Source: Verticillium longisporum
Lineage: Eukaryota > Ascomycota > Sordariomycetes > Glomerellales > Plectosphaerellaceae
NCBI GenBank assembly: GCA_019188255.1
Contig: JAETXT010000001.1
Span: 2,914,001 to 2,978,000, forward strand
Direction: 5' to 3'
Length of the DNA stretch: 64,000 nt
The notes below the pieces were generated by a model that was not told the origin of the DNA, did not search any database, and was given only the letters and a program-made list of their open reading frames with translations. A program made the translations under genes and the position numbers. Positions 23,811 to 34,151 of the stretch are shown here, in pieces; the stretch's first letter is position 1; each line of letters starts with the position of its first letter.

Positions 23811-25038
23811 ATGGCGCAAAATCGACACTGGTAAGCTCCTCTTGTGCCTCTCCAGATCAGTGGCCCCCCAGCTAACGCGACACAGGGAGCAGGACAAGGA
23901 TGCGACCGTCTACATCGGCAACATCGACGAGCGCGCGACTTCGACCATGGTCTACGAGATCATGCTCCAGATGGGCCCCATCCACAACATTCACATGCCC
24001 CGCGACCGTGTCACACAAACCCACCAGGGCTTCGGCTTCGTCGAGTTCCGCACCCCCGGCGACGCAGAGTACGCAGCCAACGTCATGAACGGCGTCAAAC
24101 TGTACGGCAAATCCCTGCGCGTCAACAAGGCGAGCGCAGACAAGCAGAAGCAGGCCGAGGTCGGCGCCGAGCTCTTCGTCGGCAACCTCGACCCCATGGT
24201 CGACGAGAAGATCCTCTACGACACCTTCTCTCGCTTCGGCCCCCTCCTCACGCTGCCCAAGGTCGCCCGCGAGGACAGCGGCAACTCCAAGGGCTTCGGC
24301 TTCATCTCCTTTGCCGACTTTGAGAGCTCCGACGCCGCCGTCGAGAACCTCCACGGCCAGTACCTCCTCAGCAAGGAGGTGTCGGTCCAGTACGCCTTCA
24401 AGAAGGACGGCAAGGGCGAGCGCCACGGCCACCCCGCCGGGCGTGACCCCGCCGCCCAGGCCAAGAGGCGCAACATTCTCCCCGAGATGCAGCCCGTCCC
24501 CGCCGCCTTCCTCAACCAGCCCCAGCCGCCGCCGGCCGTCGCCCCCGGCGCCCCCCCCGTCCCCGCAGGCTTCGACCCCGCCAACGGCCTGCCGATGCAC
24601 CACCAGCACCAACAGCACCAGCATCAGCAACAGCAGCACCCCCAGATGGCCCAGCCCGGCATGCCCCCCGGCTTCGCGCCCCCGCCCCGCGGTCTCCCCG
24701 CCTACAACGCCGTGCCGCCGCCCCACGGCGTCCCCGGCGTCCCCGGCGGAGGACCAGGCCAGCCCTTCGGCCGCGGCAACGTGCCCCTGCCGCCGCCTCC
24801 CTCCGGCCTCCCCGCCCGCCCGCCCGCCAGCCAGGCCGGCTACACGAACCCGGCCGACTTCCACCCCGGCAGCGCCCCGGGCAACTTTAGGCCGGCCCCC
24901 GGCGGACCCCCGCCCCCGCCTGGCTTTGGCACCGTGCCGCCGCCGCACGGCTTCCCCGCGCCGAGCGGCACGCCTCCTGCGCCGCCGGGGTTCCTGCCGC
25001 CACCGGGGTTCCAGCCGCCTGGCTTTCCCCGCAGGTGA
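23811..25038 (+). CDS. HSH49: Splicing factor 3b subunit 4 (two RRMs)
   Basis: Exons 23811-23830 and 23886-25038; 390 aa. RRM1 (about residues 14-90) has VYIGNI and GFGFVEF; RRM2 (about 100-180) has LFVGNL and GFGFISF. The very short N-terminus (MAQNRHWEQDKDATVYIGNI) and the RRM spacing match SF3B4/Hsh49, the SF3b49 subunit of the U2 snRNP that contacts pre-mRNA near the branch site and binds SF3B2. Residues after about 200 are Pro/Gly/Gln-rich with repeated PPPHG and PPGF units, typical of the SF3B4 tail. The 20-nt first exon is supported by GTAAGC/ACAG borders and phase 2. Both RRMs are intact. A 358-codon minus-strand frame opposite is a GC shadow. Confidence 0.93.
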
Positions 25039-25678
25039 GCCGACGAACGGCAGGTTGCGAGAAGGAAAAGGGCAGAGGAACTTTCCCTCCCCTCAAAAAG
25101 TAACTAGTAATGCGGCGCTCCATGTGCCAAGGGCGAATGAGGCCATGGGCCGTCGAACCAGGTGGCTCCCTTTGATGAGGAGTGGGGAGGCCATGGTCGC
25201 TGCGCTTGCCAAGAGTTGGACACAATGGTCTGTCGGTCCGCACCTCTCGTCGGGGACTGAGCCGCCTCTAACAGAGAGTAGATACCCATGCTTGGAGTTT
25301 GGCGTACGTGGGACTGAAAAGGAGCAGCCGTCGGGCCGTAACAGTCTGAAACCTGCGACTTGACATGAGAATAGGGTCGAGGCAGATCGCCAGGGCCGAG
25401 GCATTCGAGTGGCAAGCCATTTGGTCGGGTTTGTAAATCACAGTGTAAAATTCAGCTTGTCGAACGTGGGTCACTTTAAGGAATTCATACATGCATACCG
25501 TGTCGAATCCTTCAAATGCGAAGAAATTAGAAAGGTGTATTGTCCAGACCTCGCGCCAGAGGCTTTTGATGGTGGTAGTGGTGACAGTATAATACATCGT
25601 ACATGATACATTGAAAACCCCCCTTCGTATAAGAGACCTTTGCTTTTACATGCCCTTTCGTGGGTATCCATCTCCTCC
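25039..25678. other. Convergent 3' region
   Basis: 640 bp between convergent stop codons of SF3B4 and PET127. No gene recognised; the sequence becomes AT-richer toward 25600, consistent with 3' UTRs. Confidence 0.5.
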
Positions 25679-28600
25679 TCAGTCATCCTCCTTCTTCCCA
25701 TCGCTCTTCTTCTTGGTTTCCAGCCAGTTGTCCTCGTGTCCAAACGCCTCCTGCCACGTGAGGGGCTCTTCCCTCTCGAACAGGTGCACGGGGTTCTTCC
25801 GGCCGTGCGCGTCCTCCTTCTGTCGGAACCGGCGGCCGCGTTGCGACATGTCCTGCAGCTTGCCCTGCCACATCTGCCGCCACTGGTTGCTGCGGTCATC
25901 GCTGTCCGACTTGAGGGCCTTCTTCCGCCGCGTCTGGATGGACTGGTAGATGCGCTTGGCCGACTGCGCGGGAATCTCCTCGATAGAGTACTCGAGCGTC
26001 CAGCGCAGGGGGCGAGAGCTGCGGTCCTTGGGTCGCTCGGGACGCGTGACGTATTTGTTGTCCACCTTGTTGCGGACCGTCAGGTGCATGCCGAGGATCT
26101 CATCGCCGACGATGTCTTCTAGAGGCTCCTCTTTCGGCTGCTCCTCCGCAGCAGGCGCCGTCTTGTCGGCGGCGGAGGCCTCGTTGGCGGCTTCGGCGGG
26201 GGTCTCGTTGGATTCGGGAGACAGAGCCGGCGCAACATCCTCCGTCGTCTCGCTGGACGACTTTTCGTGTTTAGTCTCAACCAGCTTGACCAGTAGCCGC
26301 TCAAACTCTCCGAGCTTGGAGATTTCCGAGGCCGCCTGTTCTGGCGTCAGGGTGGTCTCTTCCGTCTCGAGCCTGTTGTCAATGCGCTCCGCCACGCGGA
26401 GAATGAGCTCCTTCAGACTGAGGTCGGAAGAGCGAGTGGATGATTCGAGTGCTGAAGACGCTGAGTCCGCCTCCTCTACGGACGACTGTGGCTCCTCGGC
26501 GAACCCTAACCTTGCTTGCCCGCCCTCGGTGACCGAGTCTTCGCCAGCGGGGACTTCAATCACGGTGTCAGGAGAAGCAAGCTCACTTGACACGGCGGGG
26601 TACTCGTCCTCTGCCGCCTTTGATGCGTCTGAGGCCTGACTGCCAGTCAGGGCGTCGAGCAGCGACTCGACGTAGCTCTGCGCCTCCTCAGCAGATCGAG
26701 CCTTGAGAAGACCGCTCTGCTCAAGAGCCGACTGGATGGCCTCGCGAACGTGGTTGACGCCAAGAGCATCATTCTCCACAGCCTCTTCGACCTTGTCCTG
26801 CATCTCTTCCCAGAATTCGAGGGTCTGCTGCCTTGTCTCCTCCGGCGTGTCGGCCATTTCTTCCTCTTGCGCCGGCTGCGGTTCAATGTCCAGCTCGCTG
26901 GCTTCGGCCTCGTTCTCCTCCTGCTCGATGCCCATGAGCTTTCTCTCAAACTCAGCAACAGCTGCTTGGTTAGAGTTTTGCACTTGCGCCACCTCTTCGT
27001 CGGTGACAGGTCGAGCGAAGATGTAAGTAAAGGGTGGGTCTCCCGGTCGAGTCTCGACATGCAGACGAAGCGTCCGTCCAGGGAACTTCTTGGTCGCACG
27101 GTCGAGGACCTCGTTCAAAAGGTGCAGACTGAGCTTGAACTCCTGGTCACCCAGGCTCCTGTCGTCCGTTCCGTGAAGAGCGGTATCCATCTCTTCCAGA
27201 GGAATGTACTGGAAGCCAAAGATGCGCTGCGTGTTGTGGAAGGCAACAAAGATGCCGTCCATGCGACCCATGCGGTCCTGGTGGGAGTACTGCTAGAGAG
27301 CAGCTCTGCTCATGTCGTACTACTCGCGCTCAAACCACTCCCACTGTCCGTACCTTCGGCGTATCTCGTAGCCCTGGCCCTTTTTGAACTGCGCCGCATC
27401 CATGCGGATCGACACGACAGCCCTCGTCTTGAGATCAAACATGCCTGTACCAGGCAGCCTCTTGTCGTAGGCATCAAGCTGCGATCGCATGAGGAAATCC
27501 CCTAGCGTTGAGAAATGGAATGCCTCCTCCGCGTTTCTCTCCTCTTCGGTGATCGAGTCCGAATACTTGTGGCGGTATCGCTCAAACTCCTCCTTCGGTA
27601 GCGTCAACAGTTTCTCCATGGACTTGCCCAGCATGCTGAGGACATTGGCCGTGTCATACTCCTTGTCCGCGTCGATGGAGTAGACGCCATTTTTCAGTGT
27701 CAGGAAAATAGCCGCAGGCGCGCGTGATATCAAAGTGTAGCTGCTGAAGTCTGGCTCAAATCCCTGGCTCAGGTTTTCGGGGTTGATGGGACGCCATGCG
27801 GACAGCAGGAAGTGGAAGTGAGAAAGCATGGAAGTCATGCTCGATGTCGAACCACTGTACTTCTTGCCCAGCTTGGCCGCCAGGTCGTTCAGCGTGGTGT
27901 CCTTCGACGATGTGACATACTTCTTCAGCGCGCCAAAGTCGAATTCGGTAGTGGGCATGATTTTAGACAGATAGGGGTCAAAATTGTATACGCGCGAGCG
28001 AGGGTCCTGCAGGTGGTATACGCCAGGGTTGAACAACACGCGGTCGAGGCCGTAGGCCAGCTTGGGGACTTCAGGTCCACCAGGCCGATCCACCGGGGTG
28101 AGTTCCAGCTTGCTGGCTTTGGCGACTTTGACATTCGGTGGAGATTTCTTCGTGATGACGTTTGGCTTCTTGGGCTTTCTCGCCGTCTTGGCCTCAGGAG
28201 ATTGGGATTCTGTTGATGGTTCGACCGCCGGAACGCGGGGAAAGTATTTGTCGTGCGCAGGCAGGCTGTCCAAAGGGCCCAGATCTTTTCGGAGCGGGGG
28301 TGATGGAGTACTCGGGGCTTCCGGGGTAGGGGTCGGAACTGTAGCGGCTACGGTGGCGGCGACGGCAGCGGCACCTGTCGGGATTTTCTTGATGAAGCTT
28401 TTGACGGACAAGCTGTCAGAGGCACGCGAAACATCGGCGTCGGTTCTTGTCTCCGCTGCATTTGTAGGCTTGGCTTTGTTTGCGTCCTTTGTCGGTTTAT
28501 TCTGCTTGCGCGCCTCCTTGCTCAGCTCGCCAATGGATATTTGCTGGGACCCAAGGACGTTCCGCAGTACCTCAAGTGTCCCACTGAGGACACGCAGCTT

Positions 28601-29197
28601 GGATCCTAGCTTTTGAGCCGACTTGTGGACCGACTGGTTCATGCTCTTGTTTCCGTCAGTGGTGGCTGGCTGGGAGGCATCGGCTGTGTTGGCGCCCGGG
28701 GCGGACCCTTCGTTGGGCTGCTGCTCAAACTGCTTGAGGCGGCGGCTGATGGTGCGGTAGCTCTGTTCAAGTCCCTGAAGAGAGGAGAAGACCTGCTGGA
28801 TGATCTCAGGGCTTGTACCCTCCGTCGTGACCGCTTCAGCATCCTTGGCCTTAGGCGTGTGCTTAGGTCTCGTAGATTTGGACTTGTTGGTTGCAGTTGC
28901 TGAGGCCTTGGCCTGCGCCTTGCCTGAAGCTCGTTTGTTTCGCGCCGCCCTTCCTTTCGGCTGCGAGAGTTTGCTTTCGGATCTGGTGGCATCGTTTGGC
29001 GCGACAGGAGTTGAGCTGGTCTTGTCGTGGTCAGACGGAGAGCTACTGCTGCTGTACTGGCGATGCGCGACGCCAGGTCGCTGGGCGCTCGTCTGCCATT
29101 GCAGTCGCTGATCCTGGGTATGGGTATGAAAACGACAGGCAGAACAAACGTAGGGCGTTCTGATCCTCCGAAGAGCTGCGCTATGCAATTTGAGCAT
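25679..29197 (-). CDS. PET127: Mitochondrial RNA-processing protein Pet127, with two in-frame TAG codons
   Basis: One long minus-strand frame of 1173 codons from ATG 29197 to TGA 25681-25679. The N-terminus is a basic mitochondrial presequence (MLKLHSAALRRIRTPYVCSA). Residues of about 25-400 are low complexity. The Pet127 core follows with LAYGLDRVLFNPGVYHLQDP, RSRVYNFDPYLSKIMPTTEF and AWRPINPENLSQGFEPDFSS, later GRMDGIFVAFHNTQRIFGFQ and an acidic plus basic tail. Pet127 is an inner-membrane-associated protein needed for 5' processing and turnover of mitochondrial RNAs. Anomaly: codons 626 (27322-27320) and 635 (27295-27293) are TAG, while the intervening sequence (YDMSRAAL) and both flanks stay in frame and match the family; aromatic and Leu residues would be expected. 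A 31-nt GTAG...CTAG segment there is too short and out of phase for an intron. Translation would stop at 625 aa. Confidence 0.88.
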
Positions 29198-29561
29198 GGC
29201 AGTGGTTGGAGGGGACAGCCTGGCGGTTCGGAGGGAAATGGCGATGTGCAGGGCAGATTCAGAATCAGCATCAGCACCTGCATCACAGCTTCCGTTGCTG
29301 ATGGCCAAAAAAAACTTGGGTCCCTCACGTCACGTCTGCGAAAGTGGACCGTGCTTGTTAGTCATCTTCGCCCCGCTTCGTCAGGGGCAGGAACAGCCCA
29401 GCCCCTGAATGCCGTGGGACAGTCAACCTCGTTTGCCTTATTCGACATCTTCTTCTTCATCGTTCATCATTTCAATTCTTGCCTGATAGGCATGACATGC
29501 CTCGTTGAGATCACATTCTCAAGACACAAAAAATACTCGAAATGCGATTCTGGACCCAGAG
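29198..29561. promoter_or_regulatory. PET127 upstream region
   Basis: 364 bp between the PET127 start and the end of the upstream pseudogene, both minus strand. It should contain the PET127 promoter; no gene recognised. Confidence 0.45.
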
Positions 29562-30938
29562 CTATCTCCACTCACCGGCGATCGCACGCTCGCAGAGCTG
29601 CTGCAGCGTCTTCGCAGCCCACTCAAAGTCATCCATCGTCCAGTAGATCTGGCCGCTGACTCTGCACCAGAACTCCCCTGCATAAAACTTATGGAAGATA
29701 AGTCTCATACTCGGCCGGCGTGCGCTCTTGCATCCACTTCGCGACTTTTGAGCCGTCGTCTGCATCGATCGCGAGATCTATTAGTGTTAGGGGCTGCCTA
29801 ACGTTGACGAAACAGCAGCGTCGGAATGAGCTTGATGGATCTCCAAGGCACGTCGTGTCCAGCAATTGAGCCATTCCCTCGCCGCCCCGGTTCGCCAGAT
29901 CCTCACAGTACTTGCGGATGTTGGCCTCGCCACCGCATACAAGAGCCCTAAACTTGAGTGCCAACGGGACACAACAATATGGTGTATTGTTTGTCGTTGA
30001 GACCTTGTTGAACAGACGAGAGAAGTACTCTTGCGGGTTCAACTTCGCTCTCTCTTCATTAGTCTCGTACCCCCAGGACGTCGGCATACTGGTTTCAATC
30101 AACGCTTGGTTCCGAAATGGCACATAGAGAATCGCACAGCCCTCTCGGAACCATCAGCCATCTGTAGCGGGAGTCAGAGTTGCCAATCTGCGATCATTCA
30201 AGGCACAAGACTCACTTGTAGCAGTTGCTGACCATGAAGTCTGGTCCGACGCTGCCGAGATGGGCCAGATCGATGTGGCCGACCCCATGAGCGCCGTCGA
30301 TAAAGCTTAGGACACCGAGTTCTCTGCACACCTCCACTAATGCCTCCCACGGGAACCGAGCTCCGGGGAACGTGAGAACAGTATCAAACATGGCGATCCT
30401 ATCTTGCTTGCCCTGAGCTTGAATTGCCGAGACAGCGTTGCGGAAACGCTTGATGATCTCTTCATCTTCTATCGGATATGCTATCTCAACCGAGTACCCT
30501 GCGACGGGGAAAACTTCTGAGAGAGACCACATTGTTTTCTTACAAGCGCCGTATATAGTACCGAAATGCAGACACATCGCCCTCGTTGAAGTCAAGTTTC
30601 GAAAGGATAGCGTTAACGCCCATTGTTGCGTTGGGGATAAAGACAACCTCCCCGAAATCCACGCCAAGAAGCGGTGCGATTGCTGTCCGGCTTTCTTGTA
30701 GGAGTTTCAGGTAGGTACATCACATGAAGGAATCGGGTCGTGCCTCACATTCCAACTGGAGTTGCTGCTGGTACTGGTGTACCGCCTTTGGAAAGGCCCC
30801 AAATGAGCCATGATTTAGTGGTTGTTATCCTTCGGCGAACAAAAAGTGATCCGTACGCATCGCCATGAGGAATGCTATCTGGGTGGTGTTTGACCCTTGC
30901 CAAGCTTTTGAGTGTCCAACATTCTTGTTGAACCCCAT
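29562..30938 (-). pseudogene. Class V PLP aminotransferase (isopenicillin N epimerase-like) pseudogene
   Basis: Pieces of one protein lie in order on the minus strand but in changing frames. From ATG 30938: HSKAWQG, DHFLFAEG, stop (TAA), LNHGSFGAFPKAV, stop (TGA, at an expected Arg), then DFGEVVFIPNATMGVNAIL, a frame change, HFGTIYGACKKT, FDTVLTFPGARFPWE, FIDGAHGVGHID (cofactor Asp region) and SNCYK, an intron, WLMVPRG (pyridoxal Lys region), another frame change at an extra G near 30141, PTSWGYETNEE, NTPYCCVPLALKFRA, a frame change near 29690, and FYAGEFWCRVSGQIY to TAG 29562. These motifs match fungal fold-type I enzymes annotated as isopenicillin N epimerase or cysteine desulfurase-like. 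At least two stops and three frameshifts make function very unlikely. The original substrate is unknown. Confidence 0.85.
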
Positions 30939-31532
30939 TTTCCAATCTTCGTCGTATTCAGTTACAGCTCGGAACCTGGCAGAGAAGATGCGAGCGAGGC
31001 AGGATAGGAGGCAAGTAGGTTACAAATAAAGACCACGGAAACAATGTAAACGCCAACAGCCGTTGTATCCGACCCATCCAGAAAGCCCAGAAATCACAAT
31101 ATGATGCACTCGCAATGCTCAGTCGAACACCTCAACAGGCCCCTTCGTCGTTAGTTGGACAGATTCGGTATTATTTCAACAACGTTGGTCCACACAGCCC
31201 TCTGAATGCGTCTTCGATTGTTGACTCTGCTACCACCAACTGTAACAACCTAGCTTGATCTCCGGCCCCAAGCTCGCCAACGAATCGGTTACATGTCCAA
31301 TTGTCCCTGGAAACGTCATTCTTATGATCCGAATGTGCGGGTCTCACCACGAGCAACTTTGTACCACAGTGTCGGATTGATATCATTGCCGAAAGCGCCA
31401 CTTTGCAGCATGCTGTTTGAAGTGCGGAACGCAAGCAAACACGTAACGCAGCTGTTCAGTCCTTTCCCACTGTCAGTTTCGCATTAAATGTTCAATTAGT
31501 ATCGGCCTCTCAGAACGCCATTTGTCCTCTCG
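30939..31532. other. Intergenic, no gene seen
   Basis: About 600 bp of moderately AT-rich sequence between two damaged genes on the minus strand. No coding family recognised. Confidence 0.4.
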
Positions 31533-33000
31533 CTAGGCTACTTCGTTTGGCGTATCTATTTTGGCATAGCTTTGGGGTGTTTGCTCCACAAGGCAGACGC
31601 TCTCCTCCTCGACCGGCTTCTCTACGCCAACGAAATGCCCATTCATCCTTCGCTGGTTGGCGTACCGCGCATTTTCTGTGGCGTGGCGCATGGATAGCTA
31701 CAGGCGTTCAAGAGCGAGCAAACCTTCTAGGGCAACGGTCGACTGAGGACGCGACTCACTGTACGTGACCATGATGGCCTCTTCAAACTCGGGCAGCCAC
31801 GTCGCCAAGGCTAGGATCTGTCCGAAACCCCATCTTTCCTCTGACTTGGCCTCCCCTCCATCGTTGAGCTTGGATATCTCCGACTTGAGCTTGAACAAGC
31901 TGCCCAGGGAGGCCCACATGAAGACAAAGAAATACAGAGCATACGCCAGCCTCCACGGAATCCTGAAGAACAGCCAGCCCAGAACAGGAACGCTCTCTTT
32001 CGGCCTCTTCATCCAGTGGGCAACGGCCGCATTCAGACCTGCCAACAGAAACACGCACAAAGGAACCATGGAGAGGGCTATGATCGTCACCGTCGCGGCC
32101 TCGTCAGATACCTGCTTGTCCCAACAGAAGGCCTCAAAGGAAAAGGGCTCGTCGTCCTTGACCTTCTTGGCTTCCCGCGCGGCTGTTGTCTTCATTGACA
32201 TAGAAATGATGAAAAGTAGCCAGTTCACGAAGCCGAAGAAGACCCCCGAGCCGTATCGTTGCTCGATATCCAGGTAGGCTGGCAGTGTGAGGAAGAACAT
32301 GGCGGTCAGGGTCGCCGAACAGAGGAACGACGTCTCAATGTCGTAGACGCTCTCTTTCTGTCCGGCTATGATGAGCGTAGCCACCAACACCGAGGCCGTC
32401 AGAAGACCAAGTCCGGAATGAAAGGCCCCGAAGCTGTGGTAGAACATGTTCCGAATCGCGTCCAGGATGCCATTCTGAGGAGGGATCTGGGGGGCTTTGA
32501 AGCTTTGATAGTTGTTGTCCCTCAGCATGCCGTGGATGAAGGTGATGAGATACATCGTAGAGAGTATAGCTCCCATGGCGTATACTACCATCATCTGGCG
32601 AGATCACTCAGTCAGAGCTCTTCATCCCACAGTGAGGATGAGCGTACATACCCCGAGACCAACAATGTCGGCGTTCCCACTCCCAGACAGCACAGATTTG
32701 CTTATCGCACTCCAGCTGTGGCTGGTAAATCAACTTTTCGTTCAACAGGGCATTATCGCAATCCCGAGCGAAGAAAAAGCAGTTGAAGGCTTGCCAGTCC
32801 GGAACGTCCGAGCCACCAAATGAACGGAGATAGCCAACCAGAGAGTCCATGTCTGGAGACTTGTTCCCGAGCAGGGTGACAAGGACACGGGCCGCAGCCT
32901 CGCAGTCTCTGGATGGTTCGTAGAACTCAAGGTTCGACTCGAGGCAATAATCGCAGATACTGCTCGTAGGACTAGACATTGAGGGCGCCGTGGTAGTCAT
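31533..33000 (-). CDS. Fungal multi-pass membrane protein of unknown function, frame-damaged
   Basis: Exon 1 runs 33000-32652 and exon 2 starts at 32594 (GTATGT...CCAG). Exon 1 encodes a Cys-containing N-terminal region (CDYCLESNLEFYEPSRDCEA, DWQAFNCFFFARDCDNAL). Exon 2 encodes about seven hydrophobic segments, including VVYAMGAILSTMYLITF, AMFFLTLPAYL, NWLLFIISMSM, IIALSMVPLCVFLLAGL and YALYFFVFMWASLG. This layout is shared by many uncharacterised fungal membrane proteins. The frame must change inside exon 1 between about 32735 and 32690: the residues that join exon 2 well (SGSGNADIVGLG) are in the +1 frame. The C-terminus is uncertain. In exon 2's own frame a stop comes at 31698, while a charged tail (GVEKPVEEESVCLVEQTPQS) ending at TAG 31533 could be reached by an intron or another lesion. 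Function unknown; may be a pseudogene. Confidence 0.6.
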
Positions 33001-34151
33001 GTTGCTTGCTGTTGTCGCGCCCTCCGGGGCCTTACGGTTGGGTCTCTAGAGAGCCGAGGGCAAACAGGGGCTAGGACAACGATTAGATACCTATTCACAG
33101 GTGTGAGTAGTATATGCGTTGCCGTTGTTCGATGCTGCGACAGTCGTACAAGGCTCTCCTCTGCGCACATGCGAACTGAGCCATTTGTACCTCGATTCAC
33201 GGTGGTCGCTACGACTTCCTACCCAGCCCGAAAGGCTGAAGCTGAATGCTGCTGGCGCTCTATGCTTGGCGCCCGAAGTAGCCACCAGTACAGCTTCAAG
33301 AAGGGTCACGTTTGATGCCTCGTATACCTGGTCAACTACGCCTGCAGGGTTCACCAGCGGACGCCATGTGCGGCAAGACCAGGGTTCTTGATGCTACAAG
33401 AGTCAGGTTGGGGGGCGGGCGCTGAGCGCCGTGTCTTGGCAGCTAAGGACCCTGAATGACACGGCACACTTATGATGCAAGCCATCATCACCGCGCTTTC
33501 CTCAAACGAGTTGTGACAGCATCCAGTCATGGGTTTGCTCTGCTTGGGCGAGGATAGAGCAGCCGTGCGGACGGCTCGTATACGTGTACGAGATCCTGCT
33601 ACACCTGTCTTCGAGCTGGTCGTGTAAGTATAAGAATACTACTCACTTGGTCGATGTTACAAGCTGCGATCAGCCTATTCGACGATTGACGTTTGGTGTC
33701 AAATCTCGGCAAACGGATCCAAACGAGCACACTCCAACTCGGCCACTGACTGTCCCATCACATAGCTTGGCTGGCCGCCACCGTGTCTCTGACTTCAACA
33801 CAATTGCTGCGTTATAGGATCGGAGGGATTGAAACAAGGAGCCCTTTGCACATCAAGGCTCTATGCAGCCATGGTGTGCTTGATATGTATGCAGCGCTGA
33901 TAAGGGGACATCAGAGATCTCGTAGTTACAACAGCACCAGACACTGGCGTATCCCCGTCACGACCGCAGCTCCACCATCAGTCCTTCATCCAGCCATATT
34001 CTTCCGCCAAAACACTGCTCTTCTCGGAGCAAGGGGGTATTTGCAAGTTGACAAAACGTCGAATCAAGATTTCCATGCGCCAGGTTTTGATGCCACTCCC
34101 CCAGATGCCACTCCCCCACAACACCATGGTGTAAAATAATAGTCTTACAAT
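33001..34151. other. Intergenic, no gene seen
   Basis: About 1.15 kb between the membrane-protein start and the SCC4 stop, both minus strand. Only short frames without family features. Near 34090-34115 there is a short imperfect duplication of CCACTCCCCCA. Confidence 0.45.

Noticed and set aside
23872..24948. 358-codon minus-strand frame opposite SF3B4
   Set aside because: Same shadow effect; the plus strand encodes two clear RRMs.
2808..27322. Reassigned stop codons (alternative genetic code) or selenocysteine to explain the ELP2 and PET127 stops
   Set aside because: TGA and TAG end many intact genes in the same window (URM1, ARG7, CWC2, SF3B4, LSG1), and ascomycetes are not known to use selenocysteine.
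27291..27324. A GTAG...CTAG mini-intron that would remove the PET127 stops
   Set aside because: It would be about 31 nt, below the usual fungal minimum, and its removal shifts the reading frame out of the conserved downstream sequence.
29198..33000. RIP (repeat-induced point mutation) as the cause of the pseudogene block
   Set aside because: The lesions include base gains and losses and there is no strong local AT shift or TpA excess visible by eye; a dinucleotide calculation would be needed to reopen this.
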